Of a DNA stretch of 64,000 nt, positions 1 through 8,118 are shown in pieces. The stretch's first letter is position 1, and the number at the start of each line of letters is the position of its first letter. The translations under genes and the position numbers were made by a program. Source of the stretch: Rhizobium sp. (GTDB lineage: Bacteria > Pseudomonadota > Alphaproteobacteria > Rhizobiales > Rhizobiaceae); contig PEKW01000002.1 of NCBI GenBank assembly GCA_002796995.1, positions 124,001 through 188,000 of the forward strand, written 5' to 3'. The notes beneath the pieces were generated by a model. It did not search any database. It worked only from the letters and a program-made list of their open reading frames with translations, and had not been told where the DNA came from.

Positions 1-1193
1 AAGGGATGGCGGCCGATGAAGCTGTCCGGCAGGCCGAGTTCGCGGCCGAGCGCCCGAACCTCGTCCTTGAACAGCTCGCGCAGCGGTTCGACCAACTGCA
101 TGTTCATGCGCTCCGGCAGACCGCCGACATTGTGGTGCGACTTGATCGTCACCGACGGGCCGCCCGTGAAGGAGACGCTTTCAATGACGTCCGGATAGAG
201 CGTGCCCTGGCCGAGGAAGTCGGCGCCGCCCAGCTTCTTCGCCTCGTCCTCGAAAGTCTCGATGAACAGCCGGCCGATGATCTTGCGCTTGGTTTCGGGG
301 TCGCTGACACCTTCCAGTTCACCGACGAAGCGGTCGATTGCGTCGACATGGATGAGGTGCAGGTTGTAGTGTTCCTTGAACATGGCGACCACGTCGGCCG
401 CCTCGTTCTTGCGCATCAGGCCGTGGTCGACAAGGATGCAGGTCAGCTGGTCGCCGACGGCCTCGTGGATCAGCAGAGCCGCGACCGAGGAGTCGACGCC
501 GCCCGACAGCGCGCAGATGACGCGCTTGTCGCCGACCTGGTCGCGAATGGCCTGCACCGCCTTGGCGCGATAGGCGGACATGGTCCAGTCGCCCTTGAGC
601 CCGGCGATCTTGTGGATGAAGTTGCCGATCAGCTTGGCGCCGTCCGGCGTGTGCACGACTTCCGGATGGAACTGCACGGCGTAATATTTGCGCTTCTCGT
701 CGGCGATGAAGGCGAAGGGAGCGTTGGACGAGGTGGCAACGACCTCGAAGCCCGGCGGGATCGCGGTGACGCGGTCGCCATGGCTCATCCACACCTGATG
801 GCGCGAGCCGGCGGACCACAGGCCCTCGAACAGTTCGCATTCCTTGTCGATCTCGAGGAAGGCGCGACCGAATTCGCGGTGATGGCCGCTTTCGACCTTG
901 CCGCCGAGCTGGGCGCACATCGTCTGCTGGCCGTAGCAGATGCCGAAGATCGGCAGGCCGCTGTCGAAGATGATCTGCGGCGCCCGGGGGCTGCCTTCGT
1001 CCAGCGTGGAAGCGGGGCTTCCCGACAGGATGATCGCCTTCGGCTTCAACCGGTGGAAGCCTTCATCGGCGGACTGGAAGGGGACGATTTCGCAATAAAC
1101 GCCGGATTCACGAACGCGGCGGGCGATCAGCTGCGTTACCTGGCTGCCGAAATCGATGATGAGAACGCTGTCGGGATGTGCTGTCTGGGTCAT
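1..1193 (-). CDS. guaA: GMP synthase (glutamine-hydrolysing), C-terminus cut by window edge
   Basis: Converts XMP to GMP using glutamine and ATP, the last step of guanine nucleotide synthesis in the cytoplasm. The 397 visible residues start [10 protein letters not shown] and hold the class I amidotransferase domain, with nucleophile Cys86 in GICYGQQ and the HPE triad segment ([10 protein letters not shown]). The N-type ATP pyrophosphatase P-loop ALSGGVDSS follows. The family is about 520 residues long, so roughly 120 C-terminal residues (the dimerisation domain) lie before position 1. The reading frame is intact to the edge. Identification is secure. Confidence 0.97.
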   Translation of the reverse strand, partial: MTQTAHPDSVLIIDFGSQVTQLIARRVRESGVYCEIVPFQSADEGFHRLKPKAIILSGSPASTLDEGSPRAPQIIFDSGLPIFGICYGQQTMCAQLGGKVESGHHREFGRAFLEIDKECELFEGLWSAGSRHQVWMSHGDRVTAIPPGFEVVATSSNAPFAFIADEKRKYYAVQFHPEVVHTPDGAKLIGNFIHKIAGLKGDWTMSAYRAKAVQAIRDQVGDKRVICALSGGVDSSVAALLIHEAVGDQLTCILVDHGLMRKNEAADVVAMFKEHYNLHLIHVDAIDRFVGELEGVSDPETKRKIIGRLFIETFEDEAKKLGGADFLGQGTLYPDVIESVSFTGGPSVTIKSHHNVGGLPERMNMQLVEPLRELFKDEVRALGRELGLPDSFIGRHP

Positions 1194-1263
1194 GGCGAGC
1201 CTTTAATGAAAAGCGCGGGTTCTTTCAATCGGAGAATTGTGCCGATTGTCCGCAATTCCGGTG

Positions 1264-1902
1264 TTAGAACCAGAACACGCCGTCTTCCAGCGCCTCGAAC
1301 AGGGTGTCGACGGTGAGCGCCAGCTTGCGGTCGACCACGTGGAGATATTCCTTCCAGTCGTCGACATGCTTCAGTTCCTGCTTGCCGTCGGAAATGCCGC
1401 GAAGCCCGATCAGCGGCAGGTTGAAGGCATGGCAGGTCCTGAGGACGGCGAAGGTCTCCATGTCGACCATGTCGGCGTCGATCGCCTCATAGGCCGGGCC
1501 GGAAACGATATTGGCGCCGGTCGACAGGCTGGCGGTCGGCACGCCGGGTATGCGCAAGGGTAGTTCGAGCTCCGCCGGCAGGTCGAGAAACGGGGTGCGC
1601 CCCTTTTCGAAACCGAGCGGCGAGGCATCCATGTCGCGATAGGAGACGGAGGACGCCTGGTAGATCTCGGTCTGCTCCAGCCTGGCTGAGCCGGCCGAAC
1701 CGAGCGAGACGACGAGGTCGGGTCGTTCGTTTTCCTGCTCCAACTTCGCCAGCGTCCGCGTCAGCGCGATGGCGGCTTCGACCGGGCCGACGCCGGTCAT
1801 CAGCGGCTCGATCCGCGAGCGCAGGAACGAGCCGTATTCGGCCTCGACCGCCATGACGAACAGGATCGACTTGCCTGATACCGACTTCAGCTCGAACGTC
1901 AT
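1264..1902 (-). CDS. mtnN: 5'-methylthioadenosine/S-adenosylhomocysteine nucleosidase
   Basis: Hydrolyses methylthioadenosine and S-adenosylhomocysteine to adenine plus a thioribosyl product, recycling by-products of SAM use. The 212-residue protein has the nucleoside phosphorylase fold signatures: the N-terminal MAVEAEYG with a likely catalytic Glu20, GVGPVEAA near 37-44, and VDMETFAV near the C-terminus that binds the ribose. The ATG at 1902 overlaps the stop of the upstream thioesterase by 4 bases (ATGA), so the two are probably translationally coupled. A longer in-frame extension exists but lies inside the thioesterase gene and is rejected. Confidence 0.88.
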   Translation of the reverse strand: MTFELKSVSGKSILFVMAVEAEYGSFLRSRIEPLMTGVGPVEAAIALTRTLAKLEQENERPDLVVSLGSAGSARLEQTEIYQASSVSYRDMDASPLGFEKGRTPFLDLPAELELPLRIPGVPTASLSTGANIVSGPAYEAIDADMVDMETFAVLRTCHAFNLPLIGLRGISDGKQELKHVDDWKEYLHVVDRKLALTVDTLFEALEDGVFWF

Positions 1903-2348
1903 CCGGAAATTCCCTCGCGGCCACGAACGACCATCATCGTGCTGGTCATGGAGGCGATGAGCTTGGCCGGGCCGTCGCCGATCGCATAGCCGCGCCCGTC
2001 GGCGACGACGATGGTGGAGCCGGGCTTGGTGATCTCGCCGCGAAACAGGAAGCGCTCGCCCTTGCCGGGCGACATCAGGTTGACCTTGAACTCGATTGTC
2101 AGAAGCGAGACGTCCGGCTCGATCATCGTATAGGCGCTGTAGGTGCAGGCGGCGTCGAGGGCCGCGGAAATCACCCCGGCATGCAGAATGCCATGCTGCT
2201 GCGTCAGCTTCTCGTCGAAGGGCATTTCGATTTCCACGACGCCTTGGCTGACGCGCGTGAGTTCGGCGCCGAGCGTGCGCATGGCGCCCTGCCGTGCAAA
2301 GCTCTGCCGAATACGCTCGCCGACCGCGTCGCTGTTGATTTCGCTCAT
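1899..2348 (-). CDS. PaaI-family hotdog thioesterase
   Basis: Predicted acyl-CoA thioesterase of 149 residues with a single hotdog domain. The signature QQHGILHAGVISAALDAA corresponds to the PaaI active-site loop and helix that contact the thioester. The substrate cannot be read from sequence; PaaI relatives hydrolyse aryl- or medium-chain acyl-CoAs. The start MSEINSD is chosen at 2348; an ATG further upstream would add 11 residues with no family counterpart. It is the first gene of a coupled pair with the nucleosidase. Confidence 0.82.
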   Translation of the reverse strand: MSEINSDAVGERIRQSFARQGAMRTLGAELTRVSQGVVEIEMPFDEKLTQQHGILHAGVISAALDAACTYSAYTMIEPDVSLLTIEFKVNLMSPGKGERFLFRGEITKPGSTIVVADGRGYAIGDGPAKLIASMTSTMMVVRGREGISG

Positions 2349-2433
2349 CTGTATGCCCTCTCGCAGGTGCGAAATTGGCATGCCCGATGCGCTTCGGCAA
2401 GCGGCCCGAGAGCAGATTCGGGCGGCTGTCGTA

Positions 2434-2886
2434 CTAGTTCATGAGGAAAATCGAGGCGTTGAGCAGGGTGGCGAAGGCGACCCAGGCGGCATAGGGCAGG
2501 AACAGCAGCCCGGCCACCCGGTCGAGCGGTCCGGCCTTCCAGATGAAGCCCAGGATGGCGACCAGCATCGCCACGATCAACAGCAGCGCCAGACCGGTCG
2601 CCTGAAGCCCGAAGAAGGTCGGCGACCAGAGCATGTTGAGGGCGATCTGGGCAAACCAGATCTGCATCGCGGCCGATGCCGGCGCGACCAGCCAGATGCG
2701 GGCGCCGGCAATGGCGATCATCACGTAGAGCGCGGTCCAGACCGGCGCGAAGATCCAGGGCGGCGGGTTGAAGAACGGCTTCTCCAGCGACTGGTACCAT
2801 TCGCCCGGCATGTTGGAGACGCCCGAGAGAATGCCGAGCCCGACGACGACGGCGATGAAGACGAGATAGGTGAAGAAGGTGCGCAT
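2434..2886 (-). CDS. tspO: TspO/MBR family tryptophan-rich sensory protein
   Basis: A 150-residue integral membrane protein with five predicted helices, the fold of the bacterial homologue of the mitochondrial peripheral benzodiazepine receptor. The diagnostic segment PPPWIFAPVWTALYVMIAI is present, along with WYQSLEKPFFNPP before it and a Trp/Tyr-rich interior. Family members bind porphyrins and, in Rhodobacter, modulate pigment gene expression; here the physiological role is inferred only. It is a single-gene unit upstream of nothing obvious, transcribed on the minus strand. Confidence 0.9.
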   Translation of the reverse strand: MRTFFTYLVFIAVVVGLGILSGVSNMPGEWYQSLEKPFFNPPPWIFAPVWTALYVMIAIAGARIWLVAPASAAMQIWFAQIALNMLWSPTFFGLQATGLALLLIVAMLVAILGFIWKAGPLDRVAGLLFLPYAAWVAFATLLNASIFLMN

Positions 2887-2928
2887 GGCAGGAACATAGG
2901 GCGCCGCGGTCCCCCGCCAAGGCCCGGC

Positions 2929-4011
2929 TCAAGAAAGGCGGACGATATGCTGGTCCCAGGCGACCGGGCTGCGGTTTGCGCCGAAATGGCCGTCATAGGA
3001 GGAGACGGCAAAGCCGGAGGCCGCAGGTGCGATCCCGGCCGCATCGACGACGGGGGCGGTCGAGACCACCGCACCAGTCCGACCGTCAATGGTGACGGCG
3101 AGGCCGCCCTTCGGCGAGGCGATGCCGACGAGCCCGTCACGCCGGTTGACTGCGATGGCGCCGACGTAGTTGGCAAGACCTTTCGTCACCGGCTCCGGAA
3201 GCGACACGAAGGACAGCGCCTCGCCCCGGGCGAAATGCCCGACCAGCGGCGGCGTATCGTTGCGCGAGCCCTCGTACTGGCAGGCGAACCAAGCGCGGCC
3301 GTCCCGGTCGACGTCGAGATGCCGGGTCGACAACTGGCTGAGTTCGCGCGGCATGACATGCTTTTCGATGAGGGCACCGGTTGCCGCATTGGCGATGACC
3401 AGCGATGGCTCCATGCGATCGAGATTGAGCTTGGTGCGGCCGAAATCCGGATGGGTCTCGATCCCGCCATTGGCGATGATCAGCAGGCGTCCGTCGTCGC
3501 TCACCGTCATGTCATGGGTGCCGATGCCGTGGGCTTCGAACTCGCCGATTCGGCGGAAACCATCCGCGGCGTCATAGATGCCGATCATGCCGCGATTGGC
3601 GTCGAAGTCGTTTTCGCTGGCATAGAGCAGACGGCCGTCCGGCGAAAAGTGCCCGTGGCCGAAGAAGTGCCGGTCGGCCGGCGCGGCGATGACGATCGGT
3701 TCGCTGCGTCTGCGTGCGTCGAAGACGACCGCGAAGGTACCGGGACGCCGGGCGAAGGCGACCGAGAGGCCCGTCGCCGGGCTGTGGCCGAGGCCGTGGA
3801 TGCGGTCCGGCAGGTCGATGCGGTCGATGAAGGTGCCGTCCTCGGCGACCAAGCCGATGCCGAAAGTCCCGTCCGGCGCGCGGAAGCCGGAGGCAAAGAC
3901 CGCATCGCTGCGCTCGAGCGCAAACAGCGCGCGCGGCGAAAGCGAGGCGAGGAACAAAGCCCCCGCCGCCTTGATGAAGGATCGCCTGTCGATCAGCGCC
4001 GATCGCCGCAT
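2929..4011 (-). CDS. DUF1513 Tat-exported beta-propeller-like protein
   Basis: Last gene of the imelysin operon, 360 residues. The N-terminus has a twin-arginine signal (DRRSFIKAAG followed by a hydrophobic stretch ending SPRALFA), so it is exported folded to the periplasm. The remainder shows repeated blocks such as GHGHFSPDGRLLY and THDMTVSDDGRLLI, typical of a WD/YVTN-like propeller and of DUF1513. The ATG at 4011 follows the upstream stop by one base (TGAGATG), implying translational coupling; an upstream in-frame ATG lies within the preceding gene. The biochemical role is unknown. Co-occurrence with imelysins and a di-haem protein suggests iron or redox handling. Confidence 0.85.
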   Translation of the reverse strand: MRRSALIDRRSFIKAAGALFLASLSPRALFALERSDAVFASGFRAPDGTFGIGLVAEDGTFIDRIDLPDRIHGLGHSPATGLSVAFARRPGTFAVVFDARRRSEPIVIAAPADRHFFGHGHFSPDGRLLYASENDFDANRGMIGIYDAADGFRRIGEFEAHGIGTHDMTVSDDGRLLIIANGGIETHPDFGRTKLNLDRMEPSLVIANAATGALIEKHVMPRELSQLSTRHLDVDRDGRAWFACQYEGSRNDTPPLVGHFARGEALSFVSLPEPVTKGLANYVGAIAVNRRDGLVGIASPKGGLAVTIDGRTGAVVSTAPVVDAAGIAPAASGFAVSSYDGHFGANRSPVAWDQHIVRLS

Positions 4012-4012
4012 C

Positions 4013-5116
4013 TCAGTCTCCGTCAGAGAAGGAGAAGCCGGCGGCAAGGCCGATCGCGCCGCCATAGTCGTTGTTGAGACGCAGGATCAGGTCCTTGCTG
4101 TTGAGCAGCAGGAAGTCGAGCTTGGCGCGTTCGGCCGGATCGCTGACGGCCGCTTCGACGTCCGGATTGATGTCGTCGGCCACCCGGACGAGCGACTTGG
4201 CGACGAAGTCGATCGACGAGACGATCGAGCGCGAATCGTCGTTCAGCAGATCGACCATGCCCGATTCCTTCATCAGGCTGCGCAGGCCCTCGATATTGCC
4301 GTGGATCGCGGTGAAGGTATTGCCGGAACGCCAGTAGATCGCCTGTTTCGGAAAGGTGTTGTTCTCCTCGCCCTTGTAGAAGGTCTCGATGCGCTGGTCG
4401 CGGATCGCCTCCGCGCCATGCACCAGGATGCCGAGCAGGGCGGTGATCGCCTCGCGGCCGTCGCGGAATTCGGGATTGTCAGGGCCTGGGTGTTTCCAGG
4501 CGGCCTGTATGCCGTCGGGCTTGTCCCATGCGTCCGCGAGTTCGCCGCCGAGCCGCACCAGATTGCCGGCGATCGCCGCGCCGTAGCGGCAGCGGAAGCC
4601 TTCCTTCTCCTCGACGAGCCCGTCGGATCCCGTGCCGAAGAGCACGAATTCGAGCGCGCCGAGCCCCTGCATGGCGACACTCTTGTCCTTCAGCGTCTCG
4701 ACCGAGGTCGCGCTTTCGTCCGGCTTGGCGAGAATGGCCTGGACCTGTTTCAGGCCCGTGCTTTTGCGGTCGGGGTAGAAGAGAATGCGCTCGAAGCGAT
4801 TGGCCTCGATCACCGGACCGACGCGGACGATTTCGATCGTCGACCATGCCGCAACCGTGTCATCGAAAGCGCCGCGGGCCACGTCGAGCGCGTCGCCCGA
4901 CGGTGCGGCGCAGAGCGCCCGCAGGTCGGTCTCGAGAGCGGCCGAGGCGTCGCGGAAGCGGTGGTAGCCGGGACGGATGAAACCGTCGACCGCCTTTTCC
5001 ATCACGGCCGGGATCGCCTCGCTCTTCAGCGTGGGCGGCGCAAGGTTCGCATCCTGCGCCGCAGCCGTCGCGGTCAGGCTGAGAGCGGTGACGATGCCGA
5101 GGAGGAAAGGCTTCAT
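4013..5116 (-). CDS. Imelysin family protein (second copy), degenerate GxHxxE motif
   Basis: Periplasmic imelysin-like (M75/IrpA) protein of 367 residues with signal peptide MKPFLLGIVTALSLTATAAA. Imelysins are four-helix-bundle proteins linked to iron uptake, although the protease name is historical. The family motif GxHxxE appears here as GLGALE at 151-156: the histidine position holds Gly, whereas the paralogue at 6697-7977 keeps GYHAIE. The ATG overlaps the DHOR stop by four bases. It may therefore be a structural or regulatory partner rather than a metal-binding copy; that is inference. Confidence 0.88.
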   Translation of the reverse strand: MKPFLLGIVTALSLTATAAAQDANLAPPTLKSEAIPAVMEKAVDGFIRPGYHRFRDASAALETDLRALCAAPSGDALDVARGAFDDTVAAWSTIEIVRVGPVIEANRFERILFYPDRKSTGLKQVQAILAKPDESATSVETLKDKSVAMQGLGALEFVLFGTGSDGLVEEKEGFRCRYGAAIAGNLVRLGGELADAWDKPDGIQAAWKHPGPDNPEFRDGREAITALLGILVHGAEAIRDQRIETFYKGEENNTFPKQAIYWRSGNTFTAIHGNIEGLRSLMKESGMVDLLNDDSRSIVSSIDFVAKSLVRVADDINPDVEAAVSDPAERAKLDFLLLNSKDLILRLNNDYGGAIGLAAGFSFSDGD

Positions 5117-6645
5117 AGGGACTCCAGAAAGGCGATGAGCGCCTTGCGATCATCGGCCGTAAGGCCTGCAAAGGTGTCGCGGGCGGCCTGCGCTTCGCCG
5201 CCGTGCCAGAGGATGGCCTCCGTCAGGTTGCGCGCGCGGCCGTCATGCAGGAAGAAGGTGTGGCCGTTCACCCTCTCGGTCAGACCAATACTCCAGAGCG
5301 GCTGGGTGCGCCACTCTCGACCGCTCGCATCGCCGACCTCCTGGCCGTCGGCCAGGCCCTCGCCCATGTCGTGCAGCAGGAAATCGGAATAGGGCCAGAT
5401 CAGCTGGAACCGGTGCGCCTTGTTTTCCGCCTTGCGGCTCGTCACGAATTTGGGCGCGTGGCAGGCGACGCAGCCGGAAGCGTAGAAGATCGATTTGCCT
5501 TTGAGCACGGCCGGATCATCGATGCGGCGGCGGGCCGGCGGCGCGAGGTTTTCCGAATAGAAGGTGACGAGGTCGAGCACCGGGTCGGGGGCTTCCGTAT
5601 CGCCGAGCCGCTTCTGCACGCCGGTCGGCATGGCAAGACATTTCGCCTCCGCTGCCGTGCAGTCGCCGAAGGGATGCGGCGCGTCCGGGGTCGATATGCC
5701 GATGTCGCCCTTGAAGGCGCTGGAACTCTGGTCGCGCACCGAGGCATTCTGCGCCTTCCAGCCGAAACGGCCGAGCTTCAGCTCCCCGGTGCGATGATCG
5801 CGGCCGCGGGCCGCGCGGCCGGAAATGCCGTCGCCGTCCCGATCATCGGGATCGGCCCGGGCGAGAATGTCGGCATCGGTGATCGCCTGGATCAATCCCA
5901 TGCCGATCATCGGCGTGGCGATGCGCGGCGACAGCGTCGTATCCGGCGCGAGCGGTCCGTAGGCGAGATCGGCGACGCTGTAGTGCGGCCGGCGCAGCGA
6001 CACGGTCTCCCCGCCGGCAAGCGTCACGGGCTCTTCCGTATAGGTGACGACCATACGCCCCTCGGCAGCGAGGCCGGGCACGGCGAGGTCCTGCAACTGG
6101 CCGCCATAGGTCGGGTCGGGGAAGTTGGCCGTCTTCAGCTCGGCGATCGCCTGCCGTTCGTCCTCGGTTCGTGCGGGGCGGGCGAGGCGAAGGAACATCG
6201 AGGTCGAATCGGCCGCGCCTTCCGGCGGATGGCCGCGACCGTCCTTCAGGTGGCAGCTCTGGCAGGCACGCGCATTGAACAGCGGGCCGAGGCCGTCGGA
6301 GGCCTGGGTCGACGACGGCGAGGAGACCCAGAACTTGCGGAACAGCGCATTGCCGAGCTTGAATTCCTCTTCCTCGGCAAAGGTGATGTTGGAGGAGAAA
6401 TGCGAGAAGGAATCGCCATTGACCGGGTTCGTCGAGGTCGCTGCACCGCCCTGCATCAGCTCGAACGGCTCGGGCGCGGAGAAGTCGGTGGTCGGGGCCG
6501 TGACCTTCTCAACGCGCTTGAAATCCTTCGGCGTCAGATCTGTGCGGACCGGGGGCTCGTCCGCCGCGGCGGGGGCAAGAACGAGGAGCGACAGGCCGGT
6601 GGCGAACAGTGAGCGCCGGAAGGAACGGGCGATGATGCGGGACAT
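5113..6645 (-). CDS. Di-haem oxidoreductase (DHOR, DUF1111 family)
   Basis: Periplasmic c-type cytochrome of 510 residues from the chosen ATG. A signal peptide (hydrophobic GLSLLVLAP then AAADE) precedes two CxxCH haem sites: CQSCH at 128-132 and CVACH at 392-396. A DPDDRDGDG segment resembles a calcium-binding loop. The family is called di-haem oxidoreductase or thiol oxidoreductase, but its substrate is not established. It lies between two imelysins, and overlaps the second by four bases. An alternative start at 6666 would add seven residues but sits inside a perfect hairpin stem, so 6645 is preferred. Confidence 0.87.
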   Translation of the reverse strand: MSRIIARSFRRSLFATGLSLLVLAPAAADEPPVRTDLTPKDFKRVEKVTAPTTDFSAPEPFELMQGGAATSTNPVNGDSFSHFSSNITFAEEEEFKLGNALFRKFWVSSPSSTQASDGLGPLFNARACQSCHLKDGRGHPPEGAADSTSMFLRLARPARTEDERQAIAELKTANFPDPTYGGQLQDLAVPGLAAEGRMVVTYTEEPVTLAGGETVSLRRPHYSVADLAYGPLAPDTTLSPRIATPMIGMGLIQAITDADILARADPDDRDGDGISGRAARGRDHRTGELKLGRFGWKAQNASVRDQSSSAFKGDIGISTPDAPHPFGDCTAAEAKCLAMPTGVQKRLGDTEAPDPVLDLVTFYSENLAPPARRRIDDPAVLKGKSIFYASGCVACHAPKFVTSRKAENKAHRFQLIWPYSDFLLHDMGEGLADGQEVGDASGREWRTQPLWSIGLTERVNGHTFFLHDGRARNLTEAILWHGGEAQAARDTFAGLTADDRKALIAFLESL

Positions 6646-6659
6646 GGTGATGGGGGTCC

Positions 6660-6685
6660 GGGCCATCGGAAAGGTCCGATGGCCC
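6660..6685. repeat. Perfect intercistronic hairpin in the imelysin operon
   Basis: Eleven-base perfect arms (6660-6670 and 6675-6685) with a four-base loop lie just after the imelysin stop and before the DHOR start. On the minus-strand transcript no U-run follows, so it looks like an mRNA-stabilising or processing hairpin that would favour the promoter-proximal imelysin. On the plus strand it is followed by GCCTTTTTG and would act as a terminator against antisense transcription. The alternative DHOR start codon at 6666 is buried in the stem. Confidence 0.75.
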
Positions 6686-6696
6686 GCCTTTTTGTC

Positions 6697-7977
6697 TTAT
6701 TGGAACACGGCGTTAGGATTATCCAGGCTGTCGGAACCTTCAAGCTCGATCGTTCCGAGATCCAGCGACGCAATGACGCGCTCGATGGTCTTGGTCTGGT
6801 CGATCAGCCCATCGATGGCGGCCTGGACGGTGGCGTTGCCTTCGGCATTGCCTTCGCCGATCATCTGATCATAGGCCTCGACCGTTTCGGCGCGCTTGGC
6901 CATGGCGTTCATCGCGTCGAGCGTCTTGGTGAGCTTGGCCTTCATCTCGGCGTCGAGGGCGGCATCCTTGGCGGCGACCAGTTCCGAAAGCGAAGGTCCG
7001 GTCATCTTCGTGCCGTCGGCGCGGGTATATTCGCCGGTATAGGCCGAAGCGATGCCGACGGCGTCGTTGAGGTGCGAGGCATGCGTGTTGTCGGAGAAGC
7101 AGTCGTGCTCCTCTTCCGGATCATGCAGCAGCACGCCGAGCTTCATGCGCTCGCCGGCGAGTTCGCCGTAGGACAGCGAGCCCATGCCGGTGAGGATGGC
7201 CGAAATGCCGGCCTTCGGATCGGCGGTCACGGTCTTCGTCGCTTCGCCGTCCGGAGCCCAGGCGGTGACCATTTCCTGGAGATCGGAAACCAGCAGCGTG
7301 GAGGCGGCCTTGAGATAGGCGGCGCGGCGGTCGCAATGGCCGTTGGTGCAGTTCTTGGTGTCGAAGTCGGTATAGGCGCGGTTGCCGGCGCCCGGACCCG
7401 TGCCGTTGAGGTCCTGGCCCCACAGCAGGAACTCGATGGCATGGTAGCCAGTCGCCACATTGGCTTCGATCTCGCCGGCTTCATGCAGGGTTCCGGAGAG
7501 GAATTCCGGCGTGATGTTGGTGGCGTCGACATCCTTGCCATTGATCTTCAGCTTCGGGTTGGCGATCACATTTGCGACGAACAGCGCGTTCTCGTCGCTC
7601 TCGGTGCCGTAAGAGGCGTCAACATAGTCGATCAGGCCTTCGTCGAGCGGCCAGGCATTCACCTTGCCTTCCCAGTCGTCGACCACGGCATTGCCGAAGC
7701 GATAGACTTCCGACTGCTGGTAGGGCACGCGGGCCTTGATCCAGGCGGCGCGCGCGGCCTTCAGCGTCTCATCGCTCGGGGTGGCGATCAGCGCGTCGAT
7801 GGCGGCGTCGAGCGCCTTGGCGGTGTTAAGCGAGTCCTCATACTTGGCATGGGCCAGCGCCGCATAGTGGTTCAGCACCGCGGCCGCGTCGGTGGCTGCA
7901 GCTGCGGGGCCGGCCATGAAGCTTGCCGAGGCTATCAATAGCGCGAACGAGGCGCCAAGAATGGATTTGCGGGACAT
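6697..7977 (-). CDS. Imelysin family protein with intact GxHxxE motif
   Basis: First gene of the operon, 426 residues, with signal peptide MSRKSILGASFALLIASASF ending near AAAA. The imelysin motif GYHAIEFLLWG (Gly177-His179-Glu182) is complete, and a second conserved block GELAGERMKLGVLLHDPEEEHDCFSDNT follows in two parts. Members of this family are periplasmic or outer-membrane iron-regulated proteins. The start at 7977 is supported by AAGGAGAG spaced seven bases upstream; the frame runs 36 codons further but without a ribosome site. The 140-base upstream region, which contains a nine-A run, should hold the operon promoter; I could not identify an Irr or RirA operator with confidence. Confidence 0.92.
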   Translation of the reverse strand: MSRKSILGASFALLIASASFMAGPAAAATDAAAVLNHYAALAHAKYEDSLNTAKALDAAIDALIATPSDETLKAARAAWIKARVPYQQSEVYRFGNAVVDDWEGKVNAWPLDEGLIDYVDASYGTESDENALFVANVIANPKLKINGKDVDATNITPEFLSGTLHEAGEIEANVATGYHAIEFLLWGQDLNGTGPGAGNRAYTDFDTKNCTNGHCDRRAAYLKAASTLLVSDLQEMVTAWAPDGEATKTVTADPKAGISAILTGMGSLSYGELAGERMKLGVLLHDPEEEHDCFSDNTHASHLNDAVGIASAYTGEYTRADGTKMTGPSLSELVAAKDAALDAEMKAKLTKTLDAMNAMAKRAETVEAYDQMIGEGNAEGNATVQAAIDGLIDQTKTIERVIASLDLGTIELEGSDSLDNPNAVFQ

Positions 7978-8118
7978 GGTCTCTCCTTCGACGCTTGCGC
8001 GCCCTCTCCGTGAAACGAACGACCCTGTCTTGGCGGAAAAAAAAACTGGTGTCAAATAGTCGAGAATCAAAAAGATGCCCACCACTTGCGGTTCGTCAGG
8101 TCGAACGGCCAGACGCCC

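Noticed and set aside
2143..4077. A 644-codon frame on the plus strand
   Set aside because: Antisense to thioesterase, TspO and DUF1513 genes, with no recognisable family.
7978..8118. An Irr or RirA operator upstream of the imelysin operon
   Set aside because: The region has a nine-A run and a few partial matches, but no clear dyad that I could defend.
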